Assembly: GCA_009701885.1 (NCBI GenBank)
Contig: WLJH01000013.1
Location: forward strand, 1 to 64,000
Reading direction: 5' to 3'
DNA: 64,000 nt
DNA from: Actinomycetota bacterium
Lineage (GTDB): Bacteria > Actinomycetota > Actinomycetes > Propionibacteriales > Nocardioidaceae
A program made the position numbers and the translations under genes. Position 1 is the stretch's first letter, and each line of letters starts with the position of its first letter. A model generated the notes under the pieces. The model saw only the letters and a list, made by a program, of their open reading frames with translations, had not been told where the DNA came from and did no database searches. Shown piece after piece: positions 27,544-36,551 of the stretch.

Positions 27544-29103
27544 GTGAAGAAGTCCTTCAAGAGGGCCGTGGCCGTCTCCGCCGTCTGCGCGGCCGGCCTG
27601 GCAGGTACCCTCACCACCACCCCCGCCGCGACCGCCAAGGACGACGCGTCCGCGCCCAAGGTCCTCACCGACTTCGGCATGACCGGGCTCGCCTACGGCA
27701 CGAAGATCAGCCTGGCCGGGGTCGACGTCAAGAGCCTCAAGGACGCCAAGACCCTGCAGGCCTGCACGCGCACCACCGGTCTGGAGCGCCTCGCGCCCTC
27801 GCTGCTGTCCACGGACACGATCGCCGAGCTCCTGGGCGACGCCCTGCCGGTCAACCTGGCCGGCCTGATCCACCTCTCCCCCAGCACCAGCTCCACCGAG
27901 ACCTACCGCGACGGCAACATCACCGGCGTGCGGGCGACCAACCTGCTCGGTGACATCGTCGTCGGCGCCGAGGAGCTCGTGCCCGGCGTGCAGCTCCCGA
28001 CGCTGGAGATCAAGGGCCTCGAGGCCGTGGCGGACTCCTTCCACGACCCGGCCGACACCGACGGTGACGGCAACGCGTTCGGCACCGCGGAGTCCTTCGG
28101 CTTCAAGAGCCTCAAGCTGATCATCCCCGAGGACGGGGTCATCGGCGAGACGCTCAACATGCTGCTCGAGAACATCCCGGGCCTGGGCACCGACGTGCTC
28201 AACGAGATCATCAACGTCCCGCTCGGCATCCTGGTCGACACCCTCAACCAGCTGATCGAGATGGCCGACCCGGTCCTGGGCGACGTCATCGAGATCCCGG
28301 GCCTGGGCTCGATCGGCCTCGGCTCGTCCTTCGCCAAGGTCGGCGAGGGCTTCGCCTCCTCCGGCGCCAACGCCCTGCAGATCGAGGTCGACCCCACCGA
28401 GTCCAACAACGACTCCGTCGCCCTGCTCAAGCTCGGCTACGCCCAGTCGCGGATCGACGACGGCGCTGTCAACAGCGTCTTCCGCTCGACCCTGAGCGGC
28501 CTCAACCTCAAGGCCCTGCCGCTCACCGAGGACACCGAGCTGCTGCACCTCGGCGGCATCGGCACCCAGGCGATCCCCTGCGCAGGCACCGACGGCACCA
28601 CCGAGTCCAAGACCGTCGAGAGCGTCAGCTTCCCGCTGAGCCTCCCGGGTCTCCCGGTCAGCCTGGCCACGCTGAACGGCATCGAGTACTCCTACAGCGC
28701 CAAGCAGCTCTCCCGCGGCCGCGCCCGCTCGGTGGCGACCTCCTCGCTCGGCTCGCTCGAGATCCCGGTCCTCGACCTGGTCATCTCCGGCGTGGAGTCC
28801 ACGCTCAAGCTGCGCAGCACCGGCAAGCAGGGCAAGGCCGTCCGCGGCAACAACAAGCCGCAGTTCAAGCTCGCCAGCGTCCTCTACAAGGGCGAGGAGC
28901 TGCTGCCCCCGGGTGGCCTCGGCATCGGCGAGACTGTCTCCTTCGTGGTCGAGCAGCTCAACAACACCAACGGGTTCATCACCTTCGGCCCGCGTGCGAC
29001 GAGCAACTTCTACGGCGGCAAGCTCTCTGCCACCCAGCTGAAGATCGGCGACCTGCTGACCCTCGACCTGGGCTGGCTGGAGTCGCAGATCTTCCCCCGC
29101 TGA
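27544..29103 (+). CDS. Secreted protein, choice-of-anchor P-like
   Basis: A 519-residue exported protein. The GTG at 27544 follows AGTAGGAA and begins a signal peptide (KKSFKRAVAVSAVCAAGLAG, likely cleaved after ATA near residue 31). The mature part has the opening DFGMTGLAYGTKISLAGV, similar to actinobacterial 'choice-of-anchor P' proteins, and is rich in leucine, glycine and serine with few cysteines (CTRTT, IPCAG). No membrane anchor at the C-terminus (LGWLESQIFPR). Function unknown; the family link is tentative. Confidence 0.75.
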   Translation: MKKSFKRAVAVSAVCAAGLAGTLTTTPAATAKDDASAPKVLTDFGMTGLAYGTKISLAGVDVKSLKDAKTLQACTRTTGLERLAPSLLSTDTIAELLGDALPVNLAGLIHLSPSTSSTETYRDGNITGVRATNLLGDIVVGAEELVPGVQLPTLEIKGLEAVADSFHDPADTDGDGNAFGTAESFGFKSLKLIIPEDGVIGETLNMLLENIPGLGTDVLNEIINVPLGILVDTLNQLIEMADPVLGDVIEIPGLGSIGLGSSFAKVGEGFASSGANALQIEVDPTESNNDSVALLKLGYAQSRIDDGAVNSVFRSTLSGLNLKALPLTEDTELLHLGGIGTQAIPCAGTDGTTESKTVESVSFPLSLPGLPVSLATLNGIEYSYSAKQLSRGRARSVATSSLGSLEIPVLDLVISGVESTLKLRSTGKQGKAVRGNNKPQFKLASVLYKGEELLPPGGLGIGETVSFVVEQLNNTNGFITFGPRATSNFYGGKLSATQLKIGDLLTLDLGWLESQIFPR

Positions 29104-29167
29104 TCCACGCTCGCTGAGCCTCGGCCCAGCGACCCGACCGGCACTGCCGGTCCACCCTTCTGACACG

Positions 29168-29198
29168 ACCGGGGCGGCCCATCGAGGGCCGCCCCGGT
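29168..29198 (+). terminator. Strong terminator of the secreted protein gene
   Basis: A 13-bp perfect GC-rich stem (29168-29180 with 29186-29198) with a 5-nt loop, about 65 nt after the stop. A smaller hairpin (29136-29143 with 29145-29152) lies just upstream. The neighbouring gene is convergent. Confidence 0.85.
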
Positions 29199-29212
29199 TC
29201 GTGCGTTCCAGG

Positions 29213-29284
29213 GGTCTCATGGCTCGCTGCGCTCGCACCTCGACCAGCGGCCGGACCGGGTCGCACCTCGACCAGCGAGGTGCG
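29213..29284. repeat. REP-like intergenic element with 17-bp direct repeat
   Basis: The 17-mer TCGCACCTCGACCAGCG occurs at 29233-29249 and 29261-29277. The second copy forms a 9-bp hairpin (29262-29270 with 29276-29284) just past the LCP gene stop. The first is preceded by GGCTCGCTGCGC. Small GC-rich interspersed repeats of this flavour are common between genes in this group; it may also end the LCP transcript. Confidence 0.55.
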
Positions 29285-29287
29285 CCG

Positions 29288-30211
29288 TCAGCAGCCGGGG
29301 GGCAGCGTGGCGTCGGCGCGGGCCGCGTTGCCGAGCCGACGGGCGGTCGCGACGTCCGGCCGCACGATGCTCGCTCCACCGACGGTGCCGATCGTGCCGG
29401 GCACCACGCACGTGGTGATCCGGGACGGGTCGACCCGGGCGACGAGCTGCGCCAGCCGGAACAGCGTCGCCGGGCCCTCGCCCGTGCGCAGGTGCTGCAG
29501 CACCGACATCACCCCGCGCTCCATGAACCCCGGCGTGCCGGCCTGCGAGGCCACTCGCGCCTGGATGCCGCGCAGCACCCGCTGCTGGTTGGCCGAGCGC
29601 GCGAAGTCGCCCCCGGCCAGGGTCTTGCGGATGCGGGCGAAGGCCATCGCGCCGTAGCCGTCGAGGCGGACCCGCCCCTGGGCGAAGCCGCGCGGCTTGA
29701 GGTCGGGGTCGGAGAAGCGGCGCGGGTTGCTGACCGTGATGCCGCCGATGTCGTCGACCATGTCCTCGAAGAAGGGGAAGCGCGTGACGAACACGTAGTC
29801 GGGCTGGACGCCGACGAGGTTGCCGACCGTCCGGCCCTGGAGCTCGGGTCCACCGAAGACCATCGCGGCGTTCACCCGGCTCGAGCCGTACCCGGGGATC
29901 GGGACGTAGGAGTCGCGCGGGATGCCGATCGCGGCCGCCGCGCCGGTGCGCGGGTCGATCCCGATGAGCTGGAGCGCGTCGCCGCGGGTCCGGGTCATCA
30001 CCTGGCCGGGCCGGGCGTCGGAGCCCGCCGCCAGGATCCACACGACCCGGTCCCCCACGTCGAGGCCGCGTGCGTGACGCATCGCCACCAGCGCGGAGTC
30101 TTCGGAGGCCACCTCGGCGTCCGGCACCACGACCACGGTCGTGGCCAGCACGGCCGCCAACGCGGTCGCCCTCGCCGTACGCCGGAGCCGGCCCGCCCTG
30201 CGCGTGCTCAC
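29288..30211 (-). CDS. LytR-CpsA-Psr (LCP) family protein
   Basis: A 307-residue LCP enzyme. Family members move teichoic acid, arabinogalactan or capsule glycans from the lipid carrier to peptidoglycan, outside the membrane. It has an N-terminal signal or anchor (TALAAVLATTVVVVP) and the polyprenyl-phosphate and metal-binding residues in ILAAGSDARPG, RTRGDALQLIGIDP and IPRDSYVPIPG, with a later ARIRKTLAGGDFARSANQQ. Length is typical. The GTG at 30209-30211 has GGGAGGGG upstream and overlaps the lipoprotein stop (GTGA). Confidence 0.9.
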   Translation of the reverse strand: MSTRRAGRLRRTARATALAAVLATTVVVVPDAEVASEDSALVAMRHARGLDVGDRVVWILAAGSDARPGQVMTRTRGDALQLIGIDPRTGAAAAIGIPRDSYVPIPGYGSSRVNAAMVFGGPELQGRTVGNLVGVQPDYVFVTRFPFFEDMVDDIGGITVSNPRRFSDPDLKPRGFAQGRVRLDGYGAMAFARIRKTLAGGDFARSANQQRVLRGIQARVASQAGTPGFMERGVMSVLQHLRTGEGPATLFRLAQLVARVDPSRITTCVVPGTIGTVGGASIVRPDVATARRLGNAARADATLPPGC

Positions 30212-30945
30212 CGTTCCCCTCCCGAACGTTTGCCCGACTGGTTGCCTGACCGATCCGCCGACTGCTGGCCCGGGGTCGGCCGCAGCGGCGACTGCGTCAC
30301 GTCGAAGCCGAAGACCCGCCACCCGCCGCGCAGGTAGGTCAGCACCAGCCGACCCTCGAGCCGGATCCGGCGCTCGACCTCGCCCGTGGTGCGGAAGTCC
30401 ATCCGCACCCGCGCGGTCGCACCGCGCGGCACCTCCCGCGTGGACAGCACGTCGACCGCGACGCGGCGCCGCAGCGGCACGAGCGCGTCGATCCGCGAGC
30501 CCAGCCGGGCGCTGGTCATGAGGTCGCGCTGCTGCCAGCCCTGCTGGGCCGCTGTGCGCGTGAACCCGGGGAAGGAGCCCTGGTAGCGGGTGCGCGGGTA
30601 GTCGGCCTCGACGAACGCCGCGTCCCACCAGCCGTCGACGACCGCCGCGACCCGCTGCGCCACCTGGCGGTGCCGCTGCGGCGCGAGCCGGCCGACCCGC
30701 TGGCCGGGCACGACCACGGTGGGCACGCTCGCGGCCCGCCGGCCGGCGTCCTCGCCGCGCGCCCCGGGCCCGCCGTCCGGCGAGCCCGACCCGTCCTCGC
30801 CGGTGCACCCTGCCACGAGGACCAGGGCCAGGAGCGGGCCCAGCGACGGGGCGAGGAGTCGCCGGTCCGAGCGGGTGCTCCGGGCCCCCCGCAGGGGTGG
30901 GGTACGCCGGGTCCTGGGCGCCCCGAGAGGCTCCTGGTGCGGCAC
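30208..30945 (-). CDS. Putative lipoprotein of unknown function
   Basis: A 245-residue protein. After a long arginine-rich N-region comes a hydrophobic stretch ending in a lipobox (LVLVAGC, Cys near residue 48), so it is probably a lipid-anchored extracytoplasmic protein. The mature part has a conserved-looking WWDAAFVEADYPRTRYQGSFPGF motif and a beta-rich C-terminal half. No family recognised. The GTG at 30943-30945 has an excellent CAGGAGGAGC site; an upstream ATG at 31006-31008 lacks one. It is translationally coupled to the LCP gene. Confidence 0.75.
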   Translation of the reverse strand: MPHQEPLGAPRTRRTPPLRGARSTRSDRRLLAPSLGPLLALVLVAGCTGEDGSGSPDGGPGARGEDAGRRAASVPTVVVPGQRVGRLAPQRHRQVAQRVAAVVDGWWDAAFVEADYPRTRYQGSFPGFTRTAAQQGWQQRDLMTSARLGSRIDALVPLRRRVAVDVLSTREVPRGATARVRMDFRTTGEVERRIRLEGRLVLTYLRGGWRVFGFDVTQSPLRPTPGQQSADRSGNQSGKRSGGER

Positions 30946-31084
30946 GAACGCTCCTCCTGGTGTGGCTTCGGTGACACCCTGCCCGAATCGCGCCCCGACC
31001 TGGGACATCGACGCGTCGGGGGTCTAGCCTGGGTGACTGCAATTGACACCTTCGCGCGCTCATCCGAAAGAGGCGAATCAAGCC

Positions 31085-34000
31085 GTGCCGCAGTCCCCTG
31101 GCAGCTCCACCTCCACCGGCTCCTCCGAGGTCTCCCACGACTTCGGTGCCAACGAGTGGCTCGTGGAGGAGATGTTCGAGCAGTACCAGAAGGACCCGGG
31201 CAGCGTCGATCCGAGCTGGAAGGCCTACTTCGACTCGCGCAAGGGCGGCAACGGCAGCAACGGCAGCGCCCCCGCGAAGGCCCAGCCGCAGCAGGCCGCA
31301 GCGAAGGCCCCGGCCCCGGCTGCGCAGGCCGAGCCCGCGAAGGCCGCCAGCAACGGCGCCGGCACGCCCGAGGGCACGGACAAGCCCGCCGCCCAGGCGC
31401 CGGCCCCCGTGGCCAAGCCGCGCCCCGAGTCCAAGGCAGCCGAGCCGAGCAAGGGGACGTCCTCGCCCATGCCCAAGGAGACCCGCCCGACCGCGCCGGC
31501 CGAGGCCAGCGACGAGCCGACGTACACCGTGCTGCGCGGCGCCCCGGCGCGGACCGCGCAGAACATGGACGTCTCGCTGACGGTCCCGACCGCGACCTCG
31601 ATCCGCTCGGTCCCCGTCAAGCTGCTGTGGGACAACCGCACCGTCATCAACAACCACCTCGCCCGCGCCCGCGGCGGCAAGGTCTCCTTCACCCACCTCA
31701 TCGGCTACGCGCTCGTCCGGGCGCTGAAGTCGATGCCGGAGATGAACAACTCCTACGCCGAGGTCGACGGCAAGCCGAACCTCGTCACGCCGGCCCACAT
31801 CAACCTCGGCCTGGCCATCGACATCAAGAAGGGCGAGACCCGCCAGCTGCTCGTCCCGAGCATCAAGGCCTGCGAGTCGATGGACTTCGCGGCCTTCTGG
31901 ACCGCCTACGAGGACGTCGTCACGAAGGCCCGCGAGGGGAAGCTCACGGTCGCGGACTTCCAGGGCACCACGATCAGCCTGACCAACGTCGGCGGTCTCG
32001 GCACCAACCACTCGGTGCCCCGCCTCATGACCGGCCAGGCCGCGATCATCGGCGTCGGCGCGATGGAGTACCCGCCGGAGTGGCAGGGCGCCTCGGCCGA
32101 CGCGATCGCGCGCAACGCGATCTCCAAGGTCATGACGCTGACCTCGACGTACGACCACCGCGTCATCCAGGGCGCGCAGTCCGGGGAGTTCCTGCGCCGC
32201 GTCCACCAGCTGCTGCTGGGCGAGGACGGCTTCTACGACGAGATCTTCCGCTCGCTGCGCATCCCCTACCAGCCGATCCGCTGGGGCGCCGACATTGCGA
32301 CGTCGCACGACGACGAGATCTCCAAGCAGGCGCGCATCCTCGAGCTGATCCACGCCTACCGTGTGCGCGGCCACCTCATGGCCGACACCGACCCGCTGGA
32401 GTACCGCCAGCGCACCCACCCCGACCTCGAGGTGGAGAACCACGGCCTCACGCTGTGGGACCTCGACCGCGAGTTCGCCACCGGCTCCTTCGGCGGCGAG
32501 GGCCGCCGGTTCATGAAGCTGCGCACGATCCTGGGGATCCTGCGCGACTCCTACTGCCGCACCACCGGCATCGAGTACATGCACATCATGGACCCCGAGC
32601 AGCGCCGCTGGCTCCAGCAGCGCGTCGAGCAGCCGCACGTGAAGCCGCCCCGCGAGGAGCAGCTGCGGATCCTGCTCAAGCTCAACCAGGCCGAGGCCTT
32701 CGAGACCTTCCTGCAGACCAAGTTCGTCGGCCAGAAGCGCTTCTCCCTCGAGGGCGGCGAGACCACGATCCCGGTCATCGACGAGATCTGCGAGGCCGCC
32801 GCCGAGGCCGGCCTCGACGAGGTCACCATCGGCATGGCCCACCGCGGCCGCCTCAACGTGCTGGCCAACATCGTCGGCAAGAACTACTCCCAGATCTTCC
32901 GCGAGTTCGAGGGCAACATCGACCCGCGCACGGTCCAGGGCTCCGGCGACGTGAAGTACCACCTCGGCGCCGAGGGCGAGTTCACCGCGGAGAGCGGCTC
33001 GACGGTCAAGGTCTCCGTCGCGGCCAACCCCTCCCACCTCGAGGCCGTCGACCCGGTGCTCGAGGGCATCGCCCGCGCCAAGCAGGACGTGCTGGACCGG
33101 GGCTCGGACTACCCCGTCCTCCCGCTGCTGGTCCACGGCGACGCCGCGTTCGCCGGCCAGGGCGTGGTCGCGGAGACGCTCAACCTCTCCCAGCTGCGCG
33201 GCTACCGCACCGGTGGCACGGTGCACCTGATCGTCAACAACCAGGTCGGCTTCACCACCTCGCCGGGATCCTCGCGCTCCTCGCTGTACTGCACCGACGT
33301 GGCGCGGATGGTCCAGGCGCCGATCTTCCACGTCAACGGCGACGACCCCGAGGCCTGCATCCGCGTGGCCCGGCTGGCCTTCGAGTACCGCCAGGCCTTC
33401 CACAAGGACGTCGTCATCGACCTGGTCTGCTACCGCCGCCGCGGCCACAACGAGGGCGACGACCCGTCGTACACCCAGCCGCTGATGTACGACCTGATCG
33501 AGCAGAAGCGCTCGGTGCGCAAGCTCTACACCGAGTCCCTCATCGGTCGTGGCGACATCACGATCGAGGAGGCCGAGCAGGTCCTGCGCGACTACCAGCA
33601 GCAGCTGGAGCGGGTCTTCACCGAGGTCCGCGAGGCCACGAGCCAGCCCTCGGGCTGGACCACGGTCCCCGACTACCCGGACAAGCCCGCCGGCGAGACC
33701 CGGACCGCGATCGAGCCGGACGTGCTCAAGCGGATCGCGGACGCCTACACCACGCCGCCGGAGGGCTTCACCGTCCACCCGAAGGTCATGCCGCAGCTGC
33801 AGCGCCGGGCAACCTCGATCACCGAGGGTCCGATCGACTGGGGCACCGGCGAGATCCTCGCCTTCGGCTCGCTGCTCATGGAGGGCCGCCCGGTCCGCCT
33901 GGCCGGCCAGGACTCGCGCCGCGGCACCTTCGTGTCCCGTTTCGCCACGATCATCGACCGGCGCAACGCCGACGAGTGGACGCCGCTGGCCAATCTCACC

Positions 34001-34852
34001 GAGGACCAGGCGAAGTTCTACGTCTACGACTCGCTGCTCTCGGAGTACGCCGCGCTCGGGTTCGAGTACGGCTACTCGGTGGCACGTCCCGAGGCGCTGG
34101 TGCTCTGGGAGGCGCAGTTCGGCGACTTCGTCAACGGCGCCCAGACCGTCATCGACGAGTTCATCTCCTCGGGCCGCACCAAGTGGCGCCAGGACTCCGG
34201 CGTCGTGCTGCTGCTGCCGCACGGCTACGAGGGCCAGGGCCCCGACCACTCCTCCGCGCGGATCGAAAGGTTCCTGCAGATGGCCGCCGACGACGCCTTC
34301 GTCGTGGCGCAGCCGTCCACGCCGGCGTCGTACTTCCACCTGCTGCGCCAGCACGCGCTCGGCGAGGAGCACCGCCCGCTGATCGTCTTCACGCCGAAGT
34401 CGATGCTCAAGCGCAAGGAGGCCGCCTCGCAGCCCGAGGAGTTCACCTCCGGGCACTTCCGTCCCTTCATCGGCGACGGCGCGGCGGACCCGGACAAGGT
34501 CGACACCCTGCTGCTGTGCAGCGGTCGCGTGACCTGGGACCTCATGGTCGACCGGGCGAAGCGGGAGAACCCCGAGCGGTTCGCGATCGCCCGGGTCGAG
34601 CAGCTCTACCCGCGCCCGCTGGACGACATCAAGGCCGAGATCGCGCGCTACCCCCACCTCAAGGAGGTGCGCTGGGTCCAGGACGAGCCGCGCAACAACG
34701 GCCCCTGGCCGCACTACGCGCTCAACGCCTGGGCCGAGGTCGACGCCACGGTCGTGCCGGTCACCCGGCCCGAGTCGTCCTCGCCGTCGGTGGGCACCGT
34801 CAAGCGGCACCAGGTCGAGCAGAAGGAGCTGCTGGACCGGGCGTTCAGCTGA
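31085..34852 (+). CDS. kgd: Multifunctional 2-oxoglutarate metabolism enzyme (Kgd/OdhA)
   Basis: A 1255-residue actinobacterial fusion of a dihydrolipoyl-succinyltransferase-like domain with a ThDP-dependent 2-oxoglutarate dehydrogenase E1. Layout: an N-terminal helix ([19 protein letters not shown]), an A/P/K-rich linker (about 46-140), the E2-like catalytic domain with DHRVIQGA (His near residue 357), then E1 with [16 protein letters not shown] and the ThDP loop [16 protein letters not shown]. It works in the TCA cycle, usually regulated by a GarA/OdhI FHA protein. The GTG at 31085 is chosen; AGAGGCGAA lies upstream. Confidence 0.96.
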   Translation: MPQSPGSSTSTGSSEVSHDFGANEWLVEEMFEQYQKDPGSVDPSWKAYFDSRKGGNGSNGSAPAKAQPQQAAAKAPAPAAQAEPAKAASNGAGTPEGTDKPAAQAPAPVAKPRPESKAAEPSKGTSSPMPKETRPTAPAEASDEPTYTVLRGAPARTAQNMDVSLTVPTATSIRSVPVKLLWDNRTVINNHLARARGGKVSFTHLIGYALVRALKSMPEMNNSYAEVDGKPNLVTPAHINLGLAIDIKKGETRQLLVPSIKACESMDFAAFWTAYEDVVTKAREGKLTVADFQGTTISLTNVGGLGTNHSVPRLMTGQAAIIGVGAMEYPPEWQGASADAIARNAISKVMTLTSTYDHRVIQGAQSGEFLRRVHQLLLGEDGFYDEIFRSLRIPYQPIRWGADIATSHDDEISKQARILELIHAYRVRGHLMADTDPLEYRQRTHPDLEVENHGLTLWDLDREFATGSFGGEGRRFMKLRTILGILRDSYCRTTGIEYMHIMDPEQRRWLQQRVEQPHVKPPREEQLRILLKLNQAEAFETFLQTKFVGQKRFSLEGGETTIPVIDEICEAAAEAGLDEVTIGMAHRGRLNVLANIVGKNYSQIFREFEGNIDPRTVQGSGDVKYHLGAEGEFTAESGSTVKVSVAANPSHLEAVDPVLEGIARAKQDVLDRGSDYPVLPLLVHGDAAFAGQGVVAETLNLSQLRGYRTGGTVHLIVNNQVGFTTSPGSSRSSLYCTDVARMVQAPIFHVNGDDPEACIRVARLAFEYRQAFHKDVVIDLVCYRRRGHNEGDDPSYTQPLMYDLIEQKRSVRKLYTESLIGRGDITIEEAEQVLRDYQQQLERVFTEVREATSQPSGWTTVPDYPDKPAGETRTAIEPDVLKRIADAYTTPPEGFTVHPKVMPQLQRRATSITEGPIDWGTGEILAFGSLLMEGRPVRLAGQDSRRGTFVSRFATIIDRRNADEWTPLANLTEDQAKFYVYDSLLSEYAALGFEYGYSVARPEALVLWEAQFGDFVNGAQTVIDEFISSGRTKWRQDSGVVLLLPHGYEGQGPDHSSARIERFLQMAADDAFVVAQPSTPASYFHLLRQHALGEEHRPLIVFTPKSMLKRKEAASQPEEFTSGHFRPFIGDGAADPDKVDTLLLCSGRVTWDLMVDRAKRENPERFAIARVEQLYPRPLDDIKAEIARYPHLKEVRWVQDEPRNNGPWPHYALNAWAEVDATVVPVTRPESSSPSVGTVKRHQVEQKELLDRAFS

Positions 34853-34853
34853 C

Positions 34854-35030
34854 ATGTACTTCACCGATCGCGGCATCGAGGAGCTCGTCTCGCGCCGGGG
34901 TGACGAGGAGGTGACCCTGGGGTGGCTCGCCGAGCAGCTCCAGGCCTTCACCGACGTCCACCCCGAGCACGAGGCGGCGGTCGAGCGGCTGGCCACCTGG
35001 CTGGCCCGTCTCGACGACCCCGAGGACTGA
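34854..35030 (+). CDS. DUF6104 family small protein
   Basis: A 58-residue acidic protein starting MYFTDRGIEELV and ending WLARLDDPED. It matches the DUF6104 pattern of small proteins seen after kgd in actinobacteria. The ATG is one base after the kgd stop, and its own stop overlaps the next start (TGATG). Function unknown; the tight coupling suggests a link to Kgd or to the following gene. Confidence 0.85.
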   Translation: MYFTDRGIEELVSRRGDEEVTLGWLAEQLQAFTDVHPEHEAAVERLATWLARLDDPED

Positions 35031-35614
35031 TGCAGACCCCTCCGCCGGAGGTCAGCTACGCCGCCTGGGGCCGCGCGTTCTTCCGTGAGGCGGTCTCCGT
35101 GGAGCGCGTGCTCGCCGCGGTCAACGTGCTGTCCGGGCAACCGGTCGACCTGGGCCCCCTGGGCGTCGGTCCGGGTCGCGTGGCGCGGGTGACCGCCCAG
35201 GGCGCCATCGGCGAGGCCTGGGGGCACCGGGTCGGCGACGACCCGGTCGCCTTCGCCGTACGACTCCCGGTGGCGGTGACCTTCACCCTCGACCTCGGCG
35301 TGGACAAGCAGGTCTTCGCGGCGGACCTCGAGGTGCCGCTGCTCATCACCGGTCGGGCGCGCGCGGACCTGACCATCACCTTGGACATCGAGCCGCCGCG
35401 GCCGCACCAGATCGTGGTCGACCTGCGGGCGCAGGGGCTGCGGGCCTCCCTCACCAAGCACGCCGCCCGCGTGCAGGGCGAGCTGCAGCGCTTCGTGGCG
35501 CGCTACGTCGCGCGCGAGGTGGAGAAGGACTACGTCCTGCGGGTGCGGACGATCGACGTCTCCGCGGCCATCGACCGAGCCCTGGTCACCCTGGCCCCGC
35601 AGCGGCCGGTCTGA
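35030..35614 (+). CDS. Conserved protein of unknown function downstream of kgd
   Basis: A 194-residue soluble protein with alternating hydrophobic strands (residues about 70-145; VAVTFTLDLGVDKQVFAADL) and a C-terminal helical part (ARVQGELQRFVARYVAREVEKDY). No signal peptide or cysteine. I do not recognise a named domain; the beta-rich middle resembles lipid-binding folds only loosely. The ATG at 35030 shares a base with the DUF6104 stop. Confidence 0.75.
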   Translation: MQTPPPEVSYAAWGRAFFREAVSVERVLAAVNVLSGQPVDLGPLGVGPGRVARVTAQGAIGEAWGHRVGDDPVAFAVRLPVAVTFTLDLGVDKQVFAADLEVPLLITGRARADLTITLDIEPPRPHQIVVDLRAQGLRASLTKHAARVQGELQRFVARYVAREVEKDYVLRVRTIDVSAAIDRALVTLAPQRPV

Positions 35615-35615
35615 C

Positions 35616-35621
35616 TACCGT
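35616..35621 (+). promoter_or_regulatory. -10 box, leaderless type
   Basis: TACCGT, 7 nt before the ATG at 35629. Confidence 0.4.
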
Positions 35622-35628
35622 CGGGACC

Positions 35629-36231
35629 ATGACGACGCTCTACCCCGCGGCCCCGTGGACGATGGAGGGCCAGCTGTGGCTCTCGCTGTTCAAGGTCGGG
35701 CACGACGTCGACGCCCGCCGCCCCCGGGGCGTGTACGGCGTCGCGCTGGTCTCCTACGAGGAGCCGAGCCCCCTCACCTACTCCGAGCTGCTGGTCGCGC
35801 GGGTGGTCAAGGAGCCGCTGCGGGCGGTGTCGATCACCGACATCTGGGTCGACTCCCCCGCCTCTGTGGCCGGCGGCCGCGAGCTCTGGGCGATCCCGAA
35901 GGAGCTGGCCGACTTCCGCGTGACCCGCGAGCGCGGCACGGTGCGCGAGCGCACGTCGTGGTCGGTCGACGTCGACGGCCGCCCGGTCGTGCGTGCGCGC
36001 TTCACCGACGCCTCGCGGCTGCTGCCGCGGGTGCCGCTCAAGGGTGCGACGTGGCAGCCGCCGATCGACGACCACGCCGGTGACGTCGTCGCGCACCTGA
36101 CCGGCTCCAGCAGGGTCGGGCCGTGCCGCTCGGACTGGGACGTCGCCCCCGACGGTCCGCTCGGCTGGCTGGCCGGCGCGCGCCGCCTGGCGTCGTTCCG
36201 CCAGGACGGCTTCCGGATGACCTTCGGCTAG
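35629..36231 (+). CDS. Acetoacetate decarboxylase-like protein
   Basis: A 200-residue protein with the acetoacetate decarboxylase fold signature ITDIWVDSPASVAGGRELWAI, followed by PKELADF. The lysine in this PKEL motif corresponds to the Schiff-base region, but ADC proper has two adjacent lysines there, so the activity may differ. Related non-decarboxylase members act as lyases or hydratases. It converges with the next gene: their stop codons overlap at the palindrome CTAG. Confidence 0.8.
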   Translation: MTTLYPAAPWTMEGQLWLSLFKVGHDVDARRPRGVYGVALVSYEEPSPLTYSELLVARVVKEPLRAVSITDIWVDSPASVAGGRELWAIPKELADFRVTRERGTVRERTSWSVDVDGRPVVRARFTDASRLLPRVPLKGATWQPPIDDHAGDVVAHLTGSSRVGPCRSDWDVAPDGPLGWLAGARRLASFRQDGFRMTFG

Positions 36232-36494
36232 TCCGGCAGCTGCTGGGGGGCCTCGTCCGCGGTCGGCTCCTGCTCCGCAGCGGCCCGCTTGGCGGCGTCG
36301 CGGATCTCGAAGACCTCGGTGGCCAGGCCGCCGATCGCGCCCGCGACGTCCTTGACGGCGTTGGTGAGGATCGTGGCGACCTCGCCCACCGCGCCGGCCG
36401 TCGCCTCGACGGTGCTCTGCACGGCGTCCTTGGAGATCTCCGCCTTGCTGATCCGGTCCTTGCCGGTGGGGGTGCCGCTGGGCCCGCTGGTCAT
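36228..36494 (-). CDS. Small helical protein of unknown function
   Basis: An 88-residue protein: a polar N-terminus, an alanine/valine-rich amphipathic helix (DAVQSTVEATAGAVGEVATI and on to residue about 60), then an acidic tail. It resembles no named family; phasin-like or membrane-associated helices are possible. The ATG at 36492-36494 lies inside a 14-bp inverted repeat, with a GGGTGAG site in the loop. An in-frame ATG at 36528-36530 would add 12 residues. Confidence 0.65.
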   Translation of the reverse strand: MTSGPSGTPTGKDRISKAEISKDAVQSTVEATAGAVGEVATILTNAVKDVAGAIGGLATEVFEIRDAAKRAAAEQEPTADEAPQQLPD

Positions 36495-36529
36495 GGGGAC
36501 AGTCTCACCCGATCCTGTCCCCATGACCA
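36488..36529 (-). promoter_or_regulatory. 14-bp inverted repeat at the start of the small helical protein gene
   Basis: Perfect arms 36488-36501 and 36516-36529, loop of 14 nt. It lies 22 nt after the desaturase stop, so it can end that transcript. On the minus strand it also holds the ATG of the next gene in its 3' arm and the likely ribosome-binding site in its loop. Confidence 0.7.
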
Positions 36530-36551
36530 TGCGTCGGGCCCATGGTCTGGC

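Noticed and set aside
31024..31048. TAGCCT and TTGACA as the kgd promoter
   Set aside because: Spacing and order do not fit one promoter, and no matching partner hexamers were found.
29288..35461. A minus-strand open frame of more than 2000 codons opposite kgd
   Set aside because: It is antisense to the conserved kgd and small followers. Only its last 307 codons (LCP protein) are real; the rest comes from GC-rich codon bias.
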